Assembly (NCBI GenBank): GCA_028284195.1
Contig: JANQSE010000006.1
Span: 124,001 to 188,000 of the forward strand
Length of the DNA: 64,000 nt
Source of the DNA: Balneola sp.
GTDB lineage: Bacteria > Bacteroidota > Rhodothermia > Balneolales > Balneolaceae
Direction: 5' to 3'
How positions within the stretch are numbered: position 1 is the first letter of the stretch; the number at the start of each line of letters is the position of its first letter. Positions 44,715-53,293 of this stretch are shown one piece after another. Position numbers and translations under genes: made by a program. The notes beneath the pieces were generated by a model. The model was given only the letters and a program-made list of their open reading frames with translations. It was not told where the DNA came from and ran no database searches.

Positions 44715-46569
44715 TAATTTCCTGCTCGGCTTCTTCTAAATAGGTACTGTATGATTTTCTCAACGAAGAAAGCAATTTAGACTTAGCCTCGTCTGAGCCT
44801 TCAGAACCTTTCATATTCTCTAATTCCATACGGATTAGCTTTTGCTCCCTTTTAGGCCTTACCGAAAGAACTTTATCAACAACATTCTTTTCCATACCTA
44901 CTAAAGATTCCATAAGTGTAGGCGTGTTAAGGGGTTCCACACCTTCTTTAATAATGTCAATCTCCAGGTCAGAAATTTGATCCACAGTCAGGAATTGTGT
45001 TTCCAGTATTTCTCCTAAGGCAGAACCCGATTCTTTGATCTGCTCTATATATCCTTTTTGCTCGTTTACAGGTAGCTTTTCAAGTATTGGAAGAATACTT
45101 TCGAGCCCAAGTTTTTTCTGTTTTTCGATATCGCGAATCTCTACCATTTTATCGAACAGTCTGGCTGAAATTAAACTGTGCTGCTTATAAGACAGGTTGT
45201 GCAGTGTAGAGATCTTTAGCATAATTTCTGCCGCCTTTTTACTGTCAAGTTTGTTAATAAGCTCTGCTGCTTTTTCCTCAGAAAGATAATCGAGAACCAA
45301 AGCGGCCGTTTGGTTCGTTTCGTTTTTAAGCAGCTCCATTAATTGCTGTGTGGTAACATGCTCTAAAAACTTGAAAAGCCCAAGGTTCGCGTAATTCTTT
45401 TTTGGAGAATCACTATCACTGCTTTCTTTTATGAGTGTGTTAAAGTACTTAGCGGCTTTATTTTTTTCTTCAATCGTCATTGATGGTAGTTCATCTAGGG
45501 CGCGTACTACTTCATTATATTTATCTTCAGGAAGGTCTTTTTTTATAGACTTGATAATATTTTTGTCTCCAGCAGCTACGATCTCAGCAGCTTTTGCAGC
45601 TCCGTGTATTGGATCTTCATCGATCCAGTATTCCAATAATAGTGCTGTTTCTTCCGGTTTTGTGAAGAAATTCTTAGTTAGCTCATCAAACTCTTTCATC
45701 GAGAATTCTTCTTCGGTAGCAAGATTAAAAGTGGGAGTTTCCGATGTATTTCCACCAGTAGATATTCCTGCCGGCAGGTTTCCATCAAGGTTTAAATTTG
45801 CCTGTATGTTACCACGTTCAAGCCGTAATGTGGAAGCTGATTCTCTGTTCCGGTTAAAAATATTGTTTCCGATCAAAGCCAGAAGAAACAGCCCGAATAA
45901 AATGAAATCAGTAATATGGTCGCTTAACCTTTCAAAGAAAGTTTTTGGTGCTTCTGGCTGTTGAAAATTATTCGTGGATTCTATAGCAATTGGTTCAAAT
46001 TCCGGGTCAGGTATAGCAAGCTGCGTAATGGTTAGCTGATCACCTCTTGTGGTATCTAATTTTGCAGCAAAACTTGCAATTTGCCTCATAAAATCGATTT
46101 CCTGAGTATTGAAGCTGGTGTCAGCATAAACACTTATAGAAATGTTTACAAGCCTCAGGCTTCGAACGATGTTACTACTAAGAGCAGTACCCCCTCCTGT
46201 AGAGGAGCTACCAGAGTTTGGAATTTGTAAGTTATCTAGTGGAAGAAAGGGGAGGCCCGGCATTAATATTCTTTGTTGCTGGTTCGATGTGATTTGGCTG
46301 CCGGTAGTTATTAATGTATCGTTTATGAGATCTGCATTAATGTTGGTATCCACAAAGAACTTCTTACGGTCAAAATGGTTTGAAATAACCTGAATAACTT
46401 GTGAATCATAACTTTGTTCTAAGCCTGCAATCTGTAGTTCGGCATCCTGGGAAGCATTTCCATTAGATACAGGCTGGCCTAATGTGTTTAACGGCAACAG
46501 GGATAGTACCGCTGACGCAAAAATCAGCTTAAAACCACGTACACCAATATGTAACAATCTGGTACTCAT
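44707..46569 (-). CDS. FliF-ring-domain/FliG fusion protein (rotor candidate)
   Basis: 620 residues from ATG 46569 (a GTG at 46587 is possible). Order: signal peptide (about 1-30); periplasmic part with a FliF RBM3-like pattern, LEQSYDSQVIQVISNHFD then IVRSLRLVNISISVY and TRGDQLTITQLAIPDPEFE; a membrane helix at about 225-242 (DFILFGLFLLALIGNNIF); then a cytoplasmic FliG-like region (about 295-610). The FliG middle domain is seen in QLMELLKNETNQTAALVLDYL with EKAAELINKLDSKKAAEIML, and the C-terminal torque domain in ALGEILETQFLTVDQISDL then EKNVVDKVLSVRPKREQKL with EAKSKLLSSLRKSYSTYL. No FliM/FliN or export-gate genes are nearby. Family assignment is by eye and needs profile confirmation. Confidence 0.78.
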   Translation of the reverse strand: MSTRLLHIGVRGFKLIFASAVLSLLPLNTLGQPVSNGNASQDAELQIAGLEQSYDSQVIQVISNHFDRKKFFVDTNINADLINDTLITTGSQITSNQQQRILMPGLPFLPLDNLQIPNSGSSSTGGGTALSSNIVRSLRLVNISISVYADTSFNTQEIDFMRQIASFAAKLDTTRGDQLTITQLAIPDPEFEPIAIESTNNFQQPEAPKTFFERLSDHITDFILFGLFLLALIGNNIFNRNRESASTLRLERGNIQANLNLDGNLPAGISTGGNTSETPTFNLATEEEFSMKEFDELTKNFFTKPEETALLLEYWIDEDPIHGAAKAAEIVAAGDKNIIKSIKKDLPEDKYNEVVRALDELPSMTIEEKNKAAKYFNTLIKESSDSDSPKKNYANLGLFKFLEHVTTQQLMELLKNETNQTAALVLDYLSEEKAAELINKLDSKKAAEIMLKISTLHNLSYKQHSLISARLFDKMVEIRDIEKQKKLGLESILPILEKLPVNEQKGYIEQIKESGSALGEILETQFLTVDQISDLEIDIIKEGVEPLNTPTLMESLVGMEKNVVDKVLSVRPKREQKLIRMELENMKGSEGSDEAKSKLLSSLRKSYSTYLEEAEQEINV

Positions 46570-46596
46570 TGTATCTTTATCTGGCACAATGCCGTT

Positions 46597-49581
46597 TTAC
46601 TCTCCGGGGTCTGTTTTGATGATAATGTCCAATACTTCTATCTCAGGAATATAAATATCCGGGTTAAATCTTGTTGCCATTTCCCAGTTTTTCTGAGCTT
46701 CTTCCTTGTTTCCTTTTAAGTAGAATAAACTGCCTTTAAGGGCATATCCTTGGGCAGTTTCGTAAATAGCCAGAGATTGATTAACAAAATCTAATGCTTG
46801 ATCTATGTTTCTGCTGTAAAATGCGTTCTGTGCCTGCACGATCAAGCGAAGAGTTTGATCAACTTTGTTTCTCAATTCTGCATCGTATTCCAGTATTTCA
46901 GAACTGCTTTCTAGTTCAACAATTATCGTAGATACATCAATTTGCAGACTGTCAAGCTCTATGTTTTCCGGATATAGAACTATGTTTAAACCTTCAACGA
47001 AATCTCCTTCCGGCAGTGCTTTAACATCGAAGTTTAATGAGCCGGGAGATGTTTTAACGTTTAAAAGGTTAAGCTGCCCGGGATCAACCTTTAGCTCGTA
47101 GCTGCCCGGTGGAACTTCATACGAGTAGAAGCTTCCATCCGAGAATGTTCTTAATTCCTGAAAAGTTTCGCCGCCTTCGTTTATCAATAATAACTTTAAT
47201 CCGGCAATACCTATAGATCTGTTGCCTGTAAGCCACCTTTCTACTTTTCCCTCAATTACACCAGATAAATAAAAAGGTATTTCAATGGATTTAAATTGGT
47301 TAGGATCGGTTATAAGTGCAAACTTATCAATTTGAGGTACCAACATCGGATTTTTGATGTTAGACTTTATAACCTCCATATTGTATTTAAAGTATGGCTG
47401 GAGCAAAGTAAAATAGGAAACACCATCCCGGGTATAGCTGTTTGCTCCTGCCCGGTCTATTCTAACTGCATTATCTTCAATCTGGTCATCGCCTTCATCA
47501 AACACTCCATTAGAATTGTTATCAACAAAAAGTCTTATAGCAGTACCGGCCCTGCCTACTTGCTGCCTTCCTGTAAACATAAGATTTCCGTAATTAGAGT
47601 CGAACCCAACTGAGCCTCTTAGGTTTTGAGAATAGGTACTATTAGAACGAATGGTACGAATTGAAGTGTTTGATCTTACTTTGTTGAAATCAAAAACCAG
47701 ATTGAAGCCAAAGTTATTAAAGCCGGTTAAAAAGTTTCTGCCTCCCACAAGTTGGATACGTCCTCTTTTGAAAATGTTTCTTGATATAAAAAATTCAGCT
47801 TCTTCAAATTGATCTAAGCTTGGCAAATAAGTAAGCTGTGTTCTTAAAAATGCACCTTTAAGGAATTTTGGAAGGTTTGATGATCTGGGAATAGAAAACG
47901 TTATCGAATTTTGAATGCGGGCTAATTGGGTGGGTTCGAAAGGGGTAAAAGAACCAATGTAATTGTCTGAGTAGCTAAGCCTGAAGCTTAACCGGTTCTT
48001 TCTAACAGCTGTTTCTACTTTAAATCTTGTATTGTTAAGGTTTTCTCTGATTCTTGCAAACGTGCTTACCCTGAAATTAGCCGGCAGCCCAAAAAACTTA
48101 TACGGCATAAAACCATTAATAATTATCTGCCTTTTATCCTGGGAAAGATTATAAATGTTAAAGTCTTCCAAAAAGCTGGTATAAGTAATACCCAGGCTGG
48201 CAGAATTTGCATATACTACATTTGCAGAAGATCTGATATATGCATCACTAGCATACTCCATTAAAAGCAAATATTTGGAAAGTAATCTGGAAGAAAGGGA
48301 AGCTTTATAAGTAGGCTTGCCATCAAAGCTTTTGTAGTACTCTGTTCCAACTTTTGCTGAAAGCCAATTGGTTAATCCGGCAGAAACATCGCCGTTAAAT
48401 ATGTAATCTTTTTCAAGGCTTCCAATCTGTCTGAAATCAAGCTGTCCTGCATTTAACTGATAATTTATTTCGCCTGGCGGCGTGAATGTAAATGGAATTT
48501 GAATGTTTTTAGATATCTCCTGAACCTGCCCTGTAGGACCAAATATACGTACATCATATTTGGAATTGCCGTAGGTAAGGGGGACTAAAAAATTGTAATC
48601 TCCGACACCATTTGCAGTTTCAAAATCTACCAGAACATTATTCAAATATAGCTCAACTTCTGATTCAGGTATTGTATTGCCGTCTATTCTAAACTCATCA
48701 AATAATCTTCTGGGTTCAATAGGGTCGTTAGTAATCCGAATCCCTGTATAGGCATCTCCTAAAAGCCCGTCTGATCTTGTTTGCCCTACTGTTAAACTGG
48801 TAATTAAAGGGTTTTCTCTAATTGCGTATCTCCATCGGAGATTATTAGTTTCGAAAGAGTTAAAATTCTCAGAAATACTTCCTATCATAGATCCCTGAAG
48901 GTCTCCGCCGGCTAATTCGAAACCCGAAGTGGCACTATATGTAAAAAGGTTCGTCCCCCTTACATATGCATTAGTAAGATTATAGTCGAGAAAGCCGCCG
49001 TTAAATAGATCTGTTTCCCGATTGAATCGTACAGGATAATTTTTTTCTGCGTAGGTGTTATCTCTAATGCGTTGCCTTTTTTGAAGTCTTAAATATTTTG
49101 CAATAATAGGTAAAGTTTTTATCGACTCAAGAGTGATAGAAAGATTATTCAAATCAACTTCGAAACTAAGATCAAACATTTTCTGAAAGACTTCAGGTGT
49201 GAAATAGTAATCTAATTCACCGATTAAGAAATCATCCTGAGTCAACTGGAATGAATTTCTTCCGAATTTAGCAGTAAGATTGGTAAGGTTTAGCTCATAT
49301 GGGGTTTCTTCTTTAAGATATCTCCCTTTTACAACGATTGATCCGTTGCTGGCATCAAAAGAGTAGTCGATTTGAAGCGCATTAAACAACTCGCCAATTG
49401 GCAGATAAAATTCATCGTTTTTATAGTAGCTGATGACTACAGTATTTATGACACTTCTATGCCGAAAAGAAGGGTAAAGTTCAATAGCTTCATCATCGTT
49501 TACCTGAGCATTACTATTTGTTGGAGATAGGCAAAAGATTATGATGGAAATTAAAAGAATATGATATAAGCATATTTTCAC
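46597..49581 (-). CDS. Outer-membrane usher-like protein with C-terminal TPR
   Basis: 994 residues. Signal peptide ending PTNSNAQ; an N-terminal domain resembling copper-amine-oxidase-N/usher N domains (FYLPIGELFNALQIDYSFD, about 50-160); then a large beta-barrel. Its mid part matches ushers: FRIDGNTIPESEVELYLNN, VGDYNFLVPLTYGNSKYDVRI and FTPPGEINYQLNAGQLDF. After the barrel come a Ca-binding-like DNNSNGVFDEGDD segment, a carboxypeptidase-regulatory-like domain (EVPPGSYELKVDPG) and a TPR tail (about 905-985). Four-base overlap with the chaperone gene; 27 bases before the FliF/FliG-like start. It would secrete and assemble the DUF4402 subunits. Confidence 0.8.
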   Translation of the reverse strand: MKICLYHILLISIIIFCLSPTNSNAQVNDDEAIELYPSFRHRSVINTVVISYYKNDEFYLPIGELFNALQIDYSFDASNGSIVVKGRYLKEETPYELNLTNLTAKFGRNSFQLTQDDFLIGELDYYFTPEVFQKMFDLSFEVDLNNLSITLESIKTLPIIAKYLRLQKRQRIRDNTYAEKNYPVRFNRETDLFNGGFLDYNLTNAYVRGTNLFTYSATSGFELAGGDLQGSMIGSISENFNSFETNNLRWRYAIRENPLITSLTVGQTRSDGLLGDAYTGIRITNDPIEPRRLFDEFRIDGNTIPESEVELYLNNVLVDFETANGVGDYNFLVPLTYGNSKYDVRIFGPTGQVQEISKNIQIPFTFTPPGEINYQLNAGQLDFRQIGSLEKDYIFNGDVSAGLTNWLSAKVGTEYYKSFDGKPTYKASLSSRLLSKYLLLMEYASDAYIRSSANVVYANSASLGITYTSFLEDFNIYNLSQDKRQIIINGFMPYKFFGLPANFRVSTFARIRENLNNTRFKVETAVRKNRLSFRLSYSDNYIGSFTPFEPTQLARIQNSITFSIPRSSNLPKFLKGAFLRTQLTYLPSLDQFEEAEFFISRNIFKRGRIQLVGGRNFLTGFNNFGFNLVFDFNKVRSNTSIRTIRSNSTYSQNLRGSVGFDSNYGNLMFTGRQQVGRAGTAIRLFVDNNSNGVFDEGDDQIEDNAVRIDRAGANSYTRDGVSYFTLLQPYFKYNMEVIKSNIKNPMLVPQIDKFALITDPNQFKSIEIPFYLSGVIEGKVERWLTGNRSIGIAGLKLLLINEGGETFQELRTFSDGSFYSYEVPPGSYELKVDPGQLNLLNVKTSPGSLNFDVKALPEGDFVEGLNIVLYPENIELDSLQIDVSTIIVELESSSEILEYDAELRNKVDQTLRLIVQAQNAFYSRNIDQALDFVNQSLAIYETAQGYALKGSLFYLKGNKEEAQKNWEMATRFNPDIYIPEIEVLDIIIKTDPGE

Positions 49582-50411
49582 TGAATAGTAAAAGTGGTTT
49601 TTTGGGAAATAGTTTCTCCCTGAACCAGATCAGAAGAAGAAACATCATTTCTTTGTGTTCGGAATACCATCTCAGCAGAGTAAGTGCCCGGTGAGAGTGT
49701 GCTTATGTCGATTTCCTGTTTATGGGTACCATCAAAAAATATGGTGGTAGAGATAAACGAAGGAACATCCAATTTTTTATTATCAGAATCGTAGAGATTA
49801 ACCTCAATAGAACCTAAAAACGGAGAATTGCCGGTTCGTATAATATCAGACACTACTTCTAACATTCCGTTTTCGGCTTTGTTTGTTCTCATACCGGTAA
49901 TTTCAATACCAGTGGATACAGTGCCTTTTTTAAGATACACACCTGTTACTTGTTCGATTTTAAAGCCCACTCTGGCAGTAACCGTTTCGGAAGCTTGTAA
50001 CTCAACTGGGGCACTTTCAGGAGAAGAGGTGGTTTTAATTCTTGCCCAATAAGTGCCATCTTCTAAGTTATTGGGAGAATTTACTCTAAGCCGTACAATT
50101 TGTCGTTGGCCGGGCTGCAGGGTAAAATTACGTGGAAAAGCTCTTATCCAATTCTTAATTGAATATTGTTCAGCTTTTACTGAGTCATCATAAACGAGAA
50201 ATCTGTTTCCATCCGCATCAGAATCGCTATACCCGAAAATGAATTCTATGCTTATTTCCTGAGCCTGATTAGAGCCGTTTATTACCATGTAAGTACCAAA
50301 CTTGCTTTGGTGGTTTATAAACAGATTGGTGGGAGAGATAGTTACCTGAGCAACCGTATAACCACTGGTTGTTATTAATAGGGTAACAAGTATGTAGATG
50401 ATTTTTTTCAT
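49578..50411 (-). CDS. Periplasmic pilus-assembly chaperone (PapD-like)
   Basis: 277 residues with a signal peptide ending GYTVAQ. The N-terminal Ig-like domain begins VTISPTNLFINHQSKFGTYMVINGSNQAQEI and includes NFTLQPGQRQIVRLRV and LEDGTYWARIKTTS, the layout of pilus chaperones. The second domain (about 160-277) is Ig-like with SIEVNLYDSDNKKLD. It would hold DUF4402 subunits in the periplasm and deliver them to the usher encoded next, whose start overlaps this stop by 4 bases. Confidence 0.85.
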   Translation of the reverse strand: MKKIIYILVTLLITTSGYTVAQVTISPTNLFINHQSKFGTYMVINGSNQAQEISIEFIFGYSDSDADGNRFLVYDDSVKAEQYSIKNWIRAFPRNFTLQPGQRQIVRLRVNSPNNLEDGTYWARIKTTSSPESAPVELQASETVTARVGFKIEQVTGVYLKKGTVSTGIEITGMRTNKAENGMLEVVSDIIRTGNSPFLGSIEVNLYDSDNKKLDVPSFISTTIFFDGTHKQEIDISTLSPGTYSAEMVFRTQRNDVSSSDLVQGETISQKTTFTIQ

Positions 50412-50502
50412 TTTAATATTATTAATGAAATACTATATATGATACTTAAAATAATAAACTAAAATGATTATAAAACATGAATGTATTTTAGGATGTATCT
50501 AC

Positions 50503-50536
50503 AAAAAAAGTCCCAGAGCTTTGCTCAGGGACTTTT
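50503..50536 (-). terminator. Intrinsic terminator after the major pilin gene
   Basis: Read on the minus strand, AAAAAGTCCCTGAGC pairs with GCTCTGGGACTTTTT around a 3-base loop with one mismatch, followed by T residues. It sits about 20 bases past the stop of the 166-residue subunit gene and before the chaperone gene, so read-through would set the ratio of subunits to assembly machinery. The stem also works on the plus strand. Confidence 0.85.
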
Positions 50537-50555
50537 TCAATCGTTAAGCAGCTAA

Positions 50556-51056
50556 TTAGTTGTATGCAACAGTAAAAGTAATTGCACTACCACCTGTGTT
50601 AGTGGTATTGAATGATCCGGTAGCACCAGTATCTGCAAGTGAGCCACCTATATTTAAAGTAATATCTCCACCAGTAAGGGTAACAGTACCGCCAGAAGCA
50701 ACTGCAGCAGTCCCATTATATACTGAAGGTGTGAAAGTAGTTGGATTTGCACCAGCAGCGTCAGTTAAAGTAGCAGTCCCGAAAGTTACACTTACAGTAG
50801 CACCAGTAGTACCCTGAATTTGTAGTGAACCAGCAGAGGCACCAGCACCAACATTGGTTTCTGTAGCTACATCGTTCGTGTTAGCATCAAGAGTAGTAAT
50901 ACCCTGAGAGATGGTACCAAGAACAACATTTGTTGGAGTTAAAGTAATAACTGCATTAACAGTAGCACTCACTTCAACATCACTTTGTGCATTTACAGTA
51001 GTCGCAAAGCCGGCAACTACAAAAAGTAATAAAGTTGTTTTAAATAAATTTTTCAT
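50556..51056 (-). CDS. DUF4402-like major pilin/surface subunit
   Basis: 166 residues. Signal peptide MKNLFKTTLLLFVVAGFATTVNAQ, then a small beta-sandwich rich in Thr, Gly, Ala and Asn with almost no charged residues: VSATVNAVITLTPTNVVLG, GASAGSLQIQGTTGATVSVTFG and a final strand SAITFTVAYN. The beta-strand motif at the end is characteristic of subunits that donate a strand during chaperone-usher assembly. A strong terminator directly after it and its simple composition suggest high expression as the main structural subunit. Confidence 0.75.
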   Translation of the reverse strand: MKNLFKTTLLLFVVAGFATTVNAQSDVEVSATVNAVITLTPTNVVLGTISQGITTLDANTNDVATETNVGAGASAGSLQIQGTTGATVSVTFGTATLTDAAGANPTTFTPSVYNGTAAVASGGTVTLTGGDITLNIGGSLADTGATGSFNTTNTGGSAITFTVAYN

Positions 51057-51145
51057 AACTGTGTGAATAAGGTTTGTTTGGTTTCTGAAGTAAACTTACA
51101 CAAATAAATAATCCCTTATAGTTAGATTCCCTTAATTAAGATCCT

Positions 51146-51688
51146 CTAATCATACTCGATAGAAAGCGATACGTATCCTTGATAGGTGCCGTTGGCAATG
51201 TTTCCAATACTTATGGACCCGAATACATAAACGTATAATGTTTCCCATATATCAAAGTTGGTTCTATAACTTTCAATACTTTCGTATTGGTATATATCAA
51301 CGATGGCGTTTTTTTCTGTTAATAGGAAGCTGTTGCGATAATCATTAGTACCACTGTTATTTGCTGCCATTGATAACGAAATTGGAATAGTATCACCGAT
51401 TGCAGGATTGAACTGGGTTAATACCTCTGGAAATTGAATGCCTAAGTACACTCTTTGATTCTTAAATCCTTTAATGGAAAATACTGCCATAGCAGCGTCA
51501 CCGAGCTCAATAAATTTTTCACCGGAGTTTATATCCAATTCTCCGAAATCTAAATTGCTAACAACGGTAGTGCTTAAATCCGGCTCAATTTTTAGTTCAA
51601 CATTAACGAATTGAGCTGTTATAGTAGAAGATGAAAGGAGAATGGCTAAAAAGAAGGCAAAGCCTGGTATTTTGGCTGAACTAATCAT
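51146..51688 (-). CDS. DUF4402-like minor surface subunit
   Basis: 180 residues with signal peptide ending SSSTITAQ. Beta-rich: VVSNLDFGELDINSGEKFIEL, AAMAVFSIKGFKNQRVYLGI and the end TYQGYVSLSIEYD, the DUF4402 end pattern (GxYxGxxxVxVxY). It is more charged than the major subunit. It overlaps the next subunit gene (51681-52268) by 8 bases, implying fixed ratios; probably an adaptor or tip subunit of the fibre. Confidence 0.72.
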   Translation of the reverse strand: MISSAKIPGFAFFLAILLSSSTITAQFVNVELKIEPDLSTTVVSNLDFGELDINSGEKFIELGDAAMAVFSIKGFKNQRVYLGIQFPEVLTQFNPAIGDTIPISLSMAANNSGTNDYRNSFLLTEKNAIVDIYQYESIESYRTNFDIWETLYVYVFGSISIGNIANGTYQGYVSLSIEYD

Positions 51689-52268
51689 AGCTGACGCTAA
51701 CGGTTATGTTGCTGCTATATGAGCCTGCATTAACCATGCCCACATTAATGGATCCATACACATACAGATAGGCTGTTTCATTAAAAACAGACGGATCATA
51801 TCCATTATAAACAGGAGTAGGCGGCGGGCCCGCAGGGCCGCTTGACCTTTTTAAGATCGGAAATTGTGCATTCGCTACATTAGATAATATGGTCATAGGT
51901 GTAGCTTGTCCAATATTATCGGCTCCCAGGTTTGCATATGCTGCTTGTAAAGTAAACGGGATTGTACAACTGCCTGTACAGCCAACATCATCGTTTACCA
52001 TATTATTGTCTGCCGTAATTGTTACAAGTACATCCAAATAACGTACCCCTTCAATAGTGAGTATTTTTGCTTCTGATAATCCAATATTAATTACTCCTGC
52101 ACTTTGAACTACCGTTCCAAACTCAAGATCTGCCAAAGGGTTTAGTTCAGCCAAAGTAAAGCTGTAGTTATAGTAATCTCCGAAGTCAATTTCCTGTGCA
52201 GAGCCTTTGTGCAGGGCCAGAAGTGCTAAAACCAAAAAGAATAATAATATTTTGGCGTATTTTTTCAT
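51681..52268 (-). CDS. DUF4402-like minor surface subunit with Cys pair
   Basis: 195 residues, signal peptide ending HKGSAQ. DUF4402-like pattern: ADLEFGTVVQSAGVINIGLSE, ILTIEGVRYLDVLVTITAD, end SYSSNITVSVSYD. A close Cys pair (VGCTGSCTIPF) may form a disulfide and is missing from the sister subunits. A Pro-rich loop (SSGPAGPPPTPVYNG) precedes the last strands. Two bases separate it from the 168-residue subunit gene upstream. Confidence 0.72.
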   Translation of the reverse strand: MKKYAKILLFFLVLALLALHKGSAQEIDFGDYYNYSFTLAELNPLADLEFGTVVQSAGVINIGLSEAKILTIEGVRYLDVLVTITADNNMVNDDVGCTGSCTIPFTLQAAYANLGADNIGQATPMTILSNVANAQFPILKRSSGPAGPPPTPVYNGYDPSVFNETAYLYVYGSINVGMVNAGSYSSNITVSVSYD

Positions 52269-52270
52269 TT

Positions 52271-52777
52271 CTATATGTATTCAATCTCAATGGTAAAATC
52301 CCCTTCATAACTACCCGGGACAGCTTGTTCCAAGTTCACTTTTCCACCTACCCAGATATAGAATTCGCCATCTTCATTAAATCTTAAAATTCTGCTGGCA
52401 TCTTCCAGTAATTCTGAAGTTTGCTGGTTGTTTTCCTGGTTACCGGTTACTTCGTAAGCAAAAATAAGAACGCCTTCTCCATCAATCTGGGTTAGTTCTC
52501 TATTCTTTATATAATTAATTCTGATATCGGCTTCCGGAGTACCCACAGCAATCATATGTCCTGCATTTGCATCTGATACCGGGTCGATATAAATCTCGGT
52601 TTGCCCAGGTTGAAGCTGCCGAATGGACATGCCTTTAATAGTAATTAACTCAATGGATTGAATTACTTCAGCATTAATGTCAACAATAGCCTGTACTCTG
52701 TCTTGAGCACACAAGAAAGAAGATGTTGATACTAATATTACCCAAAAAGTGAGTATAGAGTATTTAAAAGCCTTCAT
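52271..52777 (-). CDS. DUF4402-like surface subunit, first gene of the cluster
   Basis: 168 residues, signal peptide ending STSSFLCAQ. Pattern: IVDINAEVIQSIELITIKG, AGHMIAVGTPEADIRINY and final SYEGDFTIEIEYI, which matches the DUF4402 end motif. Its larger number of charged residues separates it from the major subunit. First of the three closely linked minor-subunit genes, so a promoter is expected within the upstream spacer. Confidence 0.72.
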   Translation of the reverse strand: MKAFKYSILTFWVILVSTSSFLCAQDRVQAIVDINAEVIQSIELITIKGMSIRQLQPGQTEIYIDPVSDANAGHMIAVGTPEADIRINYIKNRELTQIDGEGVLIFAYEVTGNQENNQQTSELLEDASRILRFNEDGEFYIWVGGKVNLEQAVPGSYEGDFTIEIEYI

Positions 52778-53009
52778 AAACTTAAAAAATGTTTGCTTAC
52801 AAGATTGGATATAACGGGGTATTAAACCAGTTAATTCTTTTTAATGAGAGGCTTATAATGTTTCCGTTTTCTGACCCACCCTGCCTGCGGGCAGGATTTG
52901 CAGGATTTTGTTGTTGTATTGGTTTGCTTTTGCAGCCAAGCCTGTCTTCCTTCTTGTAGAAAGAGAGAGTACTCGTTTAAAATAGCCGGATTTACATAAA
53001 AAAGTCATA

Positions 53010-53041
53010 CAGAAGGAGCGGGGCGACTGATGGATCCACAC
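53010..53041 (-). repeat. Dispersed intergenic repeat module B, copy 2
   Basis: Reverse complement reads GTGTGGATCCATCAGTCGCC with a GCTCCTTCTG end, matching 994-1026 with few differences and in the opposite orientation. Confidence 0.6.
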
Positions 53042-53247
53042 AATTCCTGTTCTTGTCAAATTCTGTTTGGGAAGACTCCTCGATGCCTCGGAGTGACTTT
53101 GTCATCTAGAGTGGAGCGATGGATCTGCAGAATAAACCCGTCCGCCGACAGGCAGGTTCCTTGACTTATGTACTATTAAAGTTTCTTTTCCTGCTCCTCG
53201 TTCCTAAGGCATAAAGAAGCCTTTTTGGAAAAAGACTGCCTTTGCGG

Positions 53248-53293
53248 AATCCCAAGAATCAAAATGTAATCCCAGTAAAACGGGAGCAGGAAA
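53248..53293 (+). repeat. Dispersed intergenic repeat module A, copy 2
   Basis: Matches 900-945 at 39 of 46 positions (AATCCCAAGAATC ... GGGAGCAGGAAA), same orientation. Confidence 0.6.
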
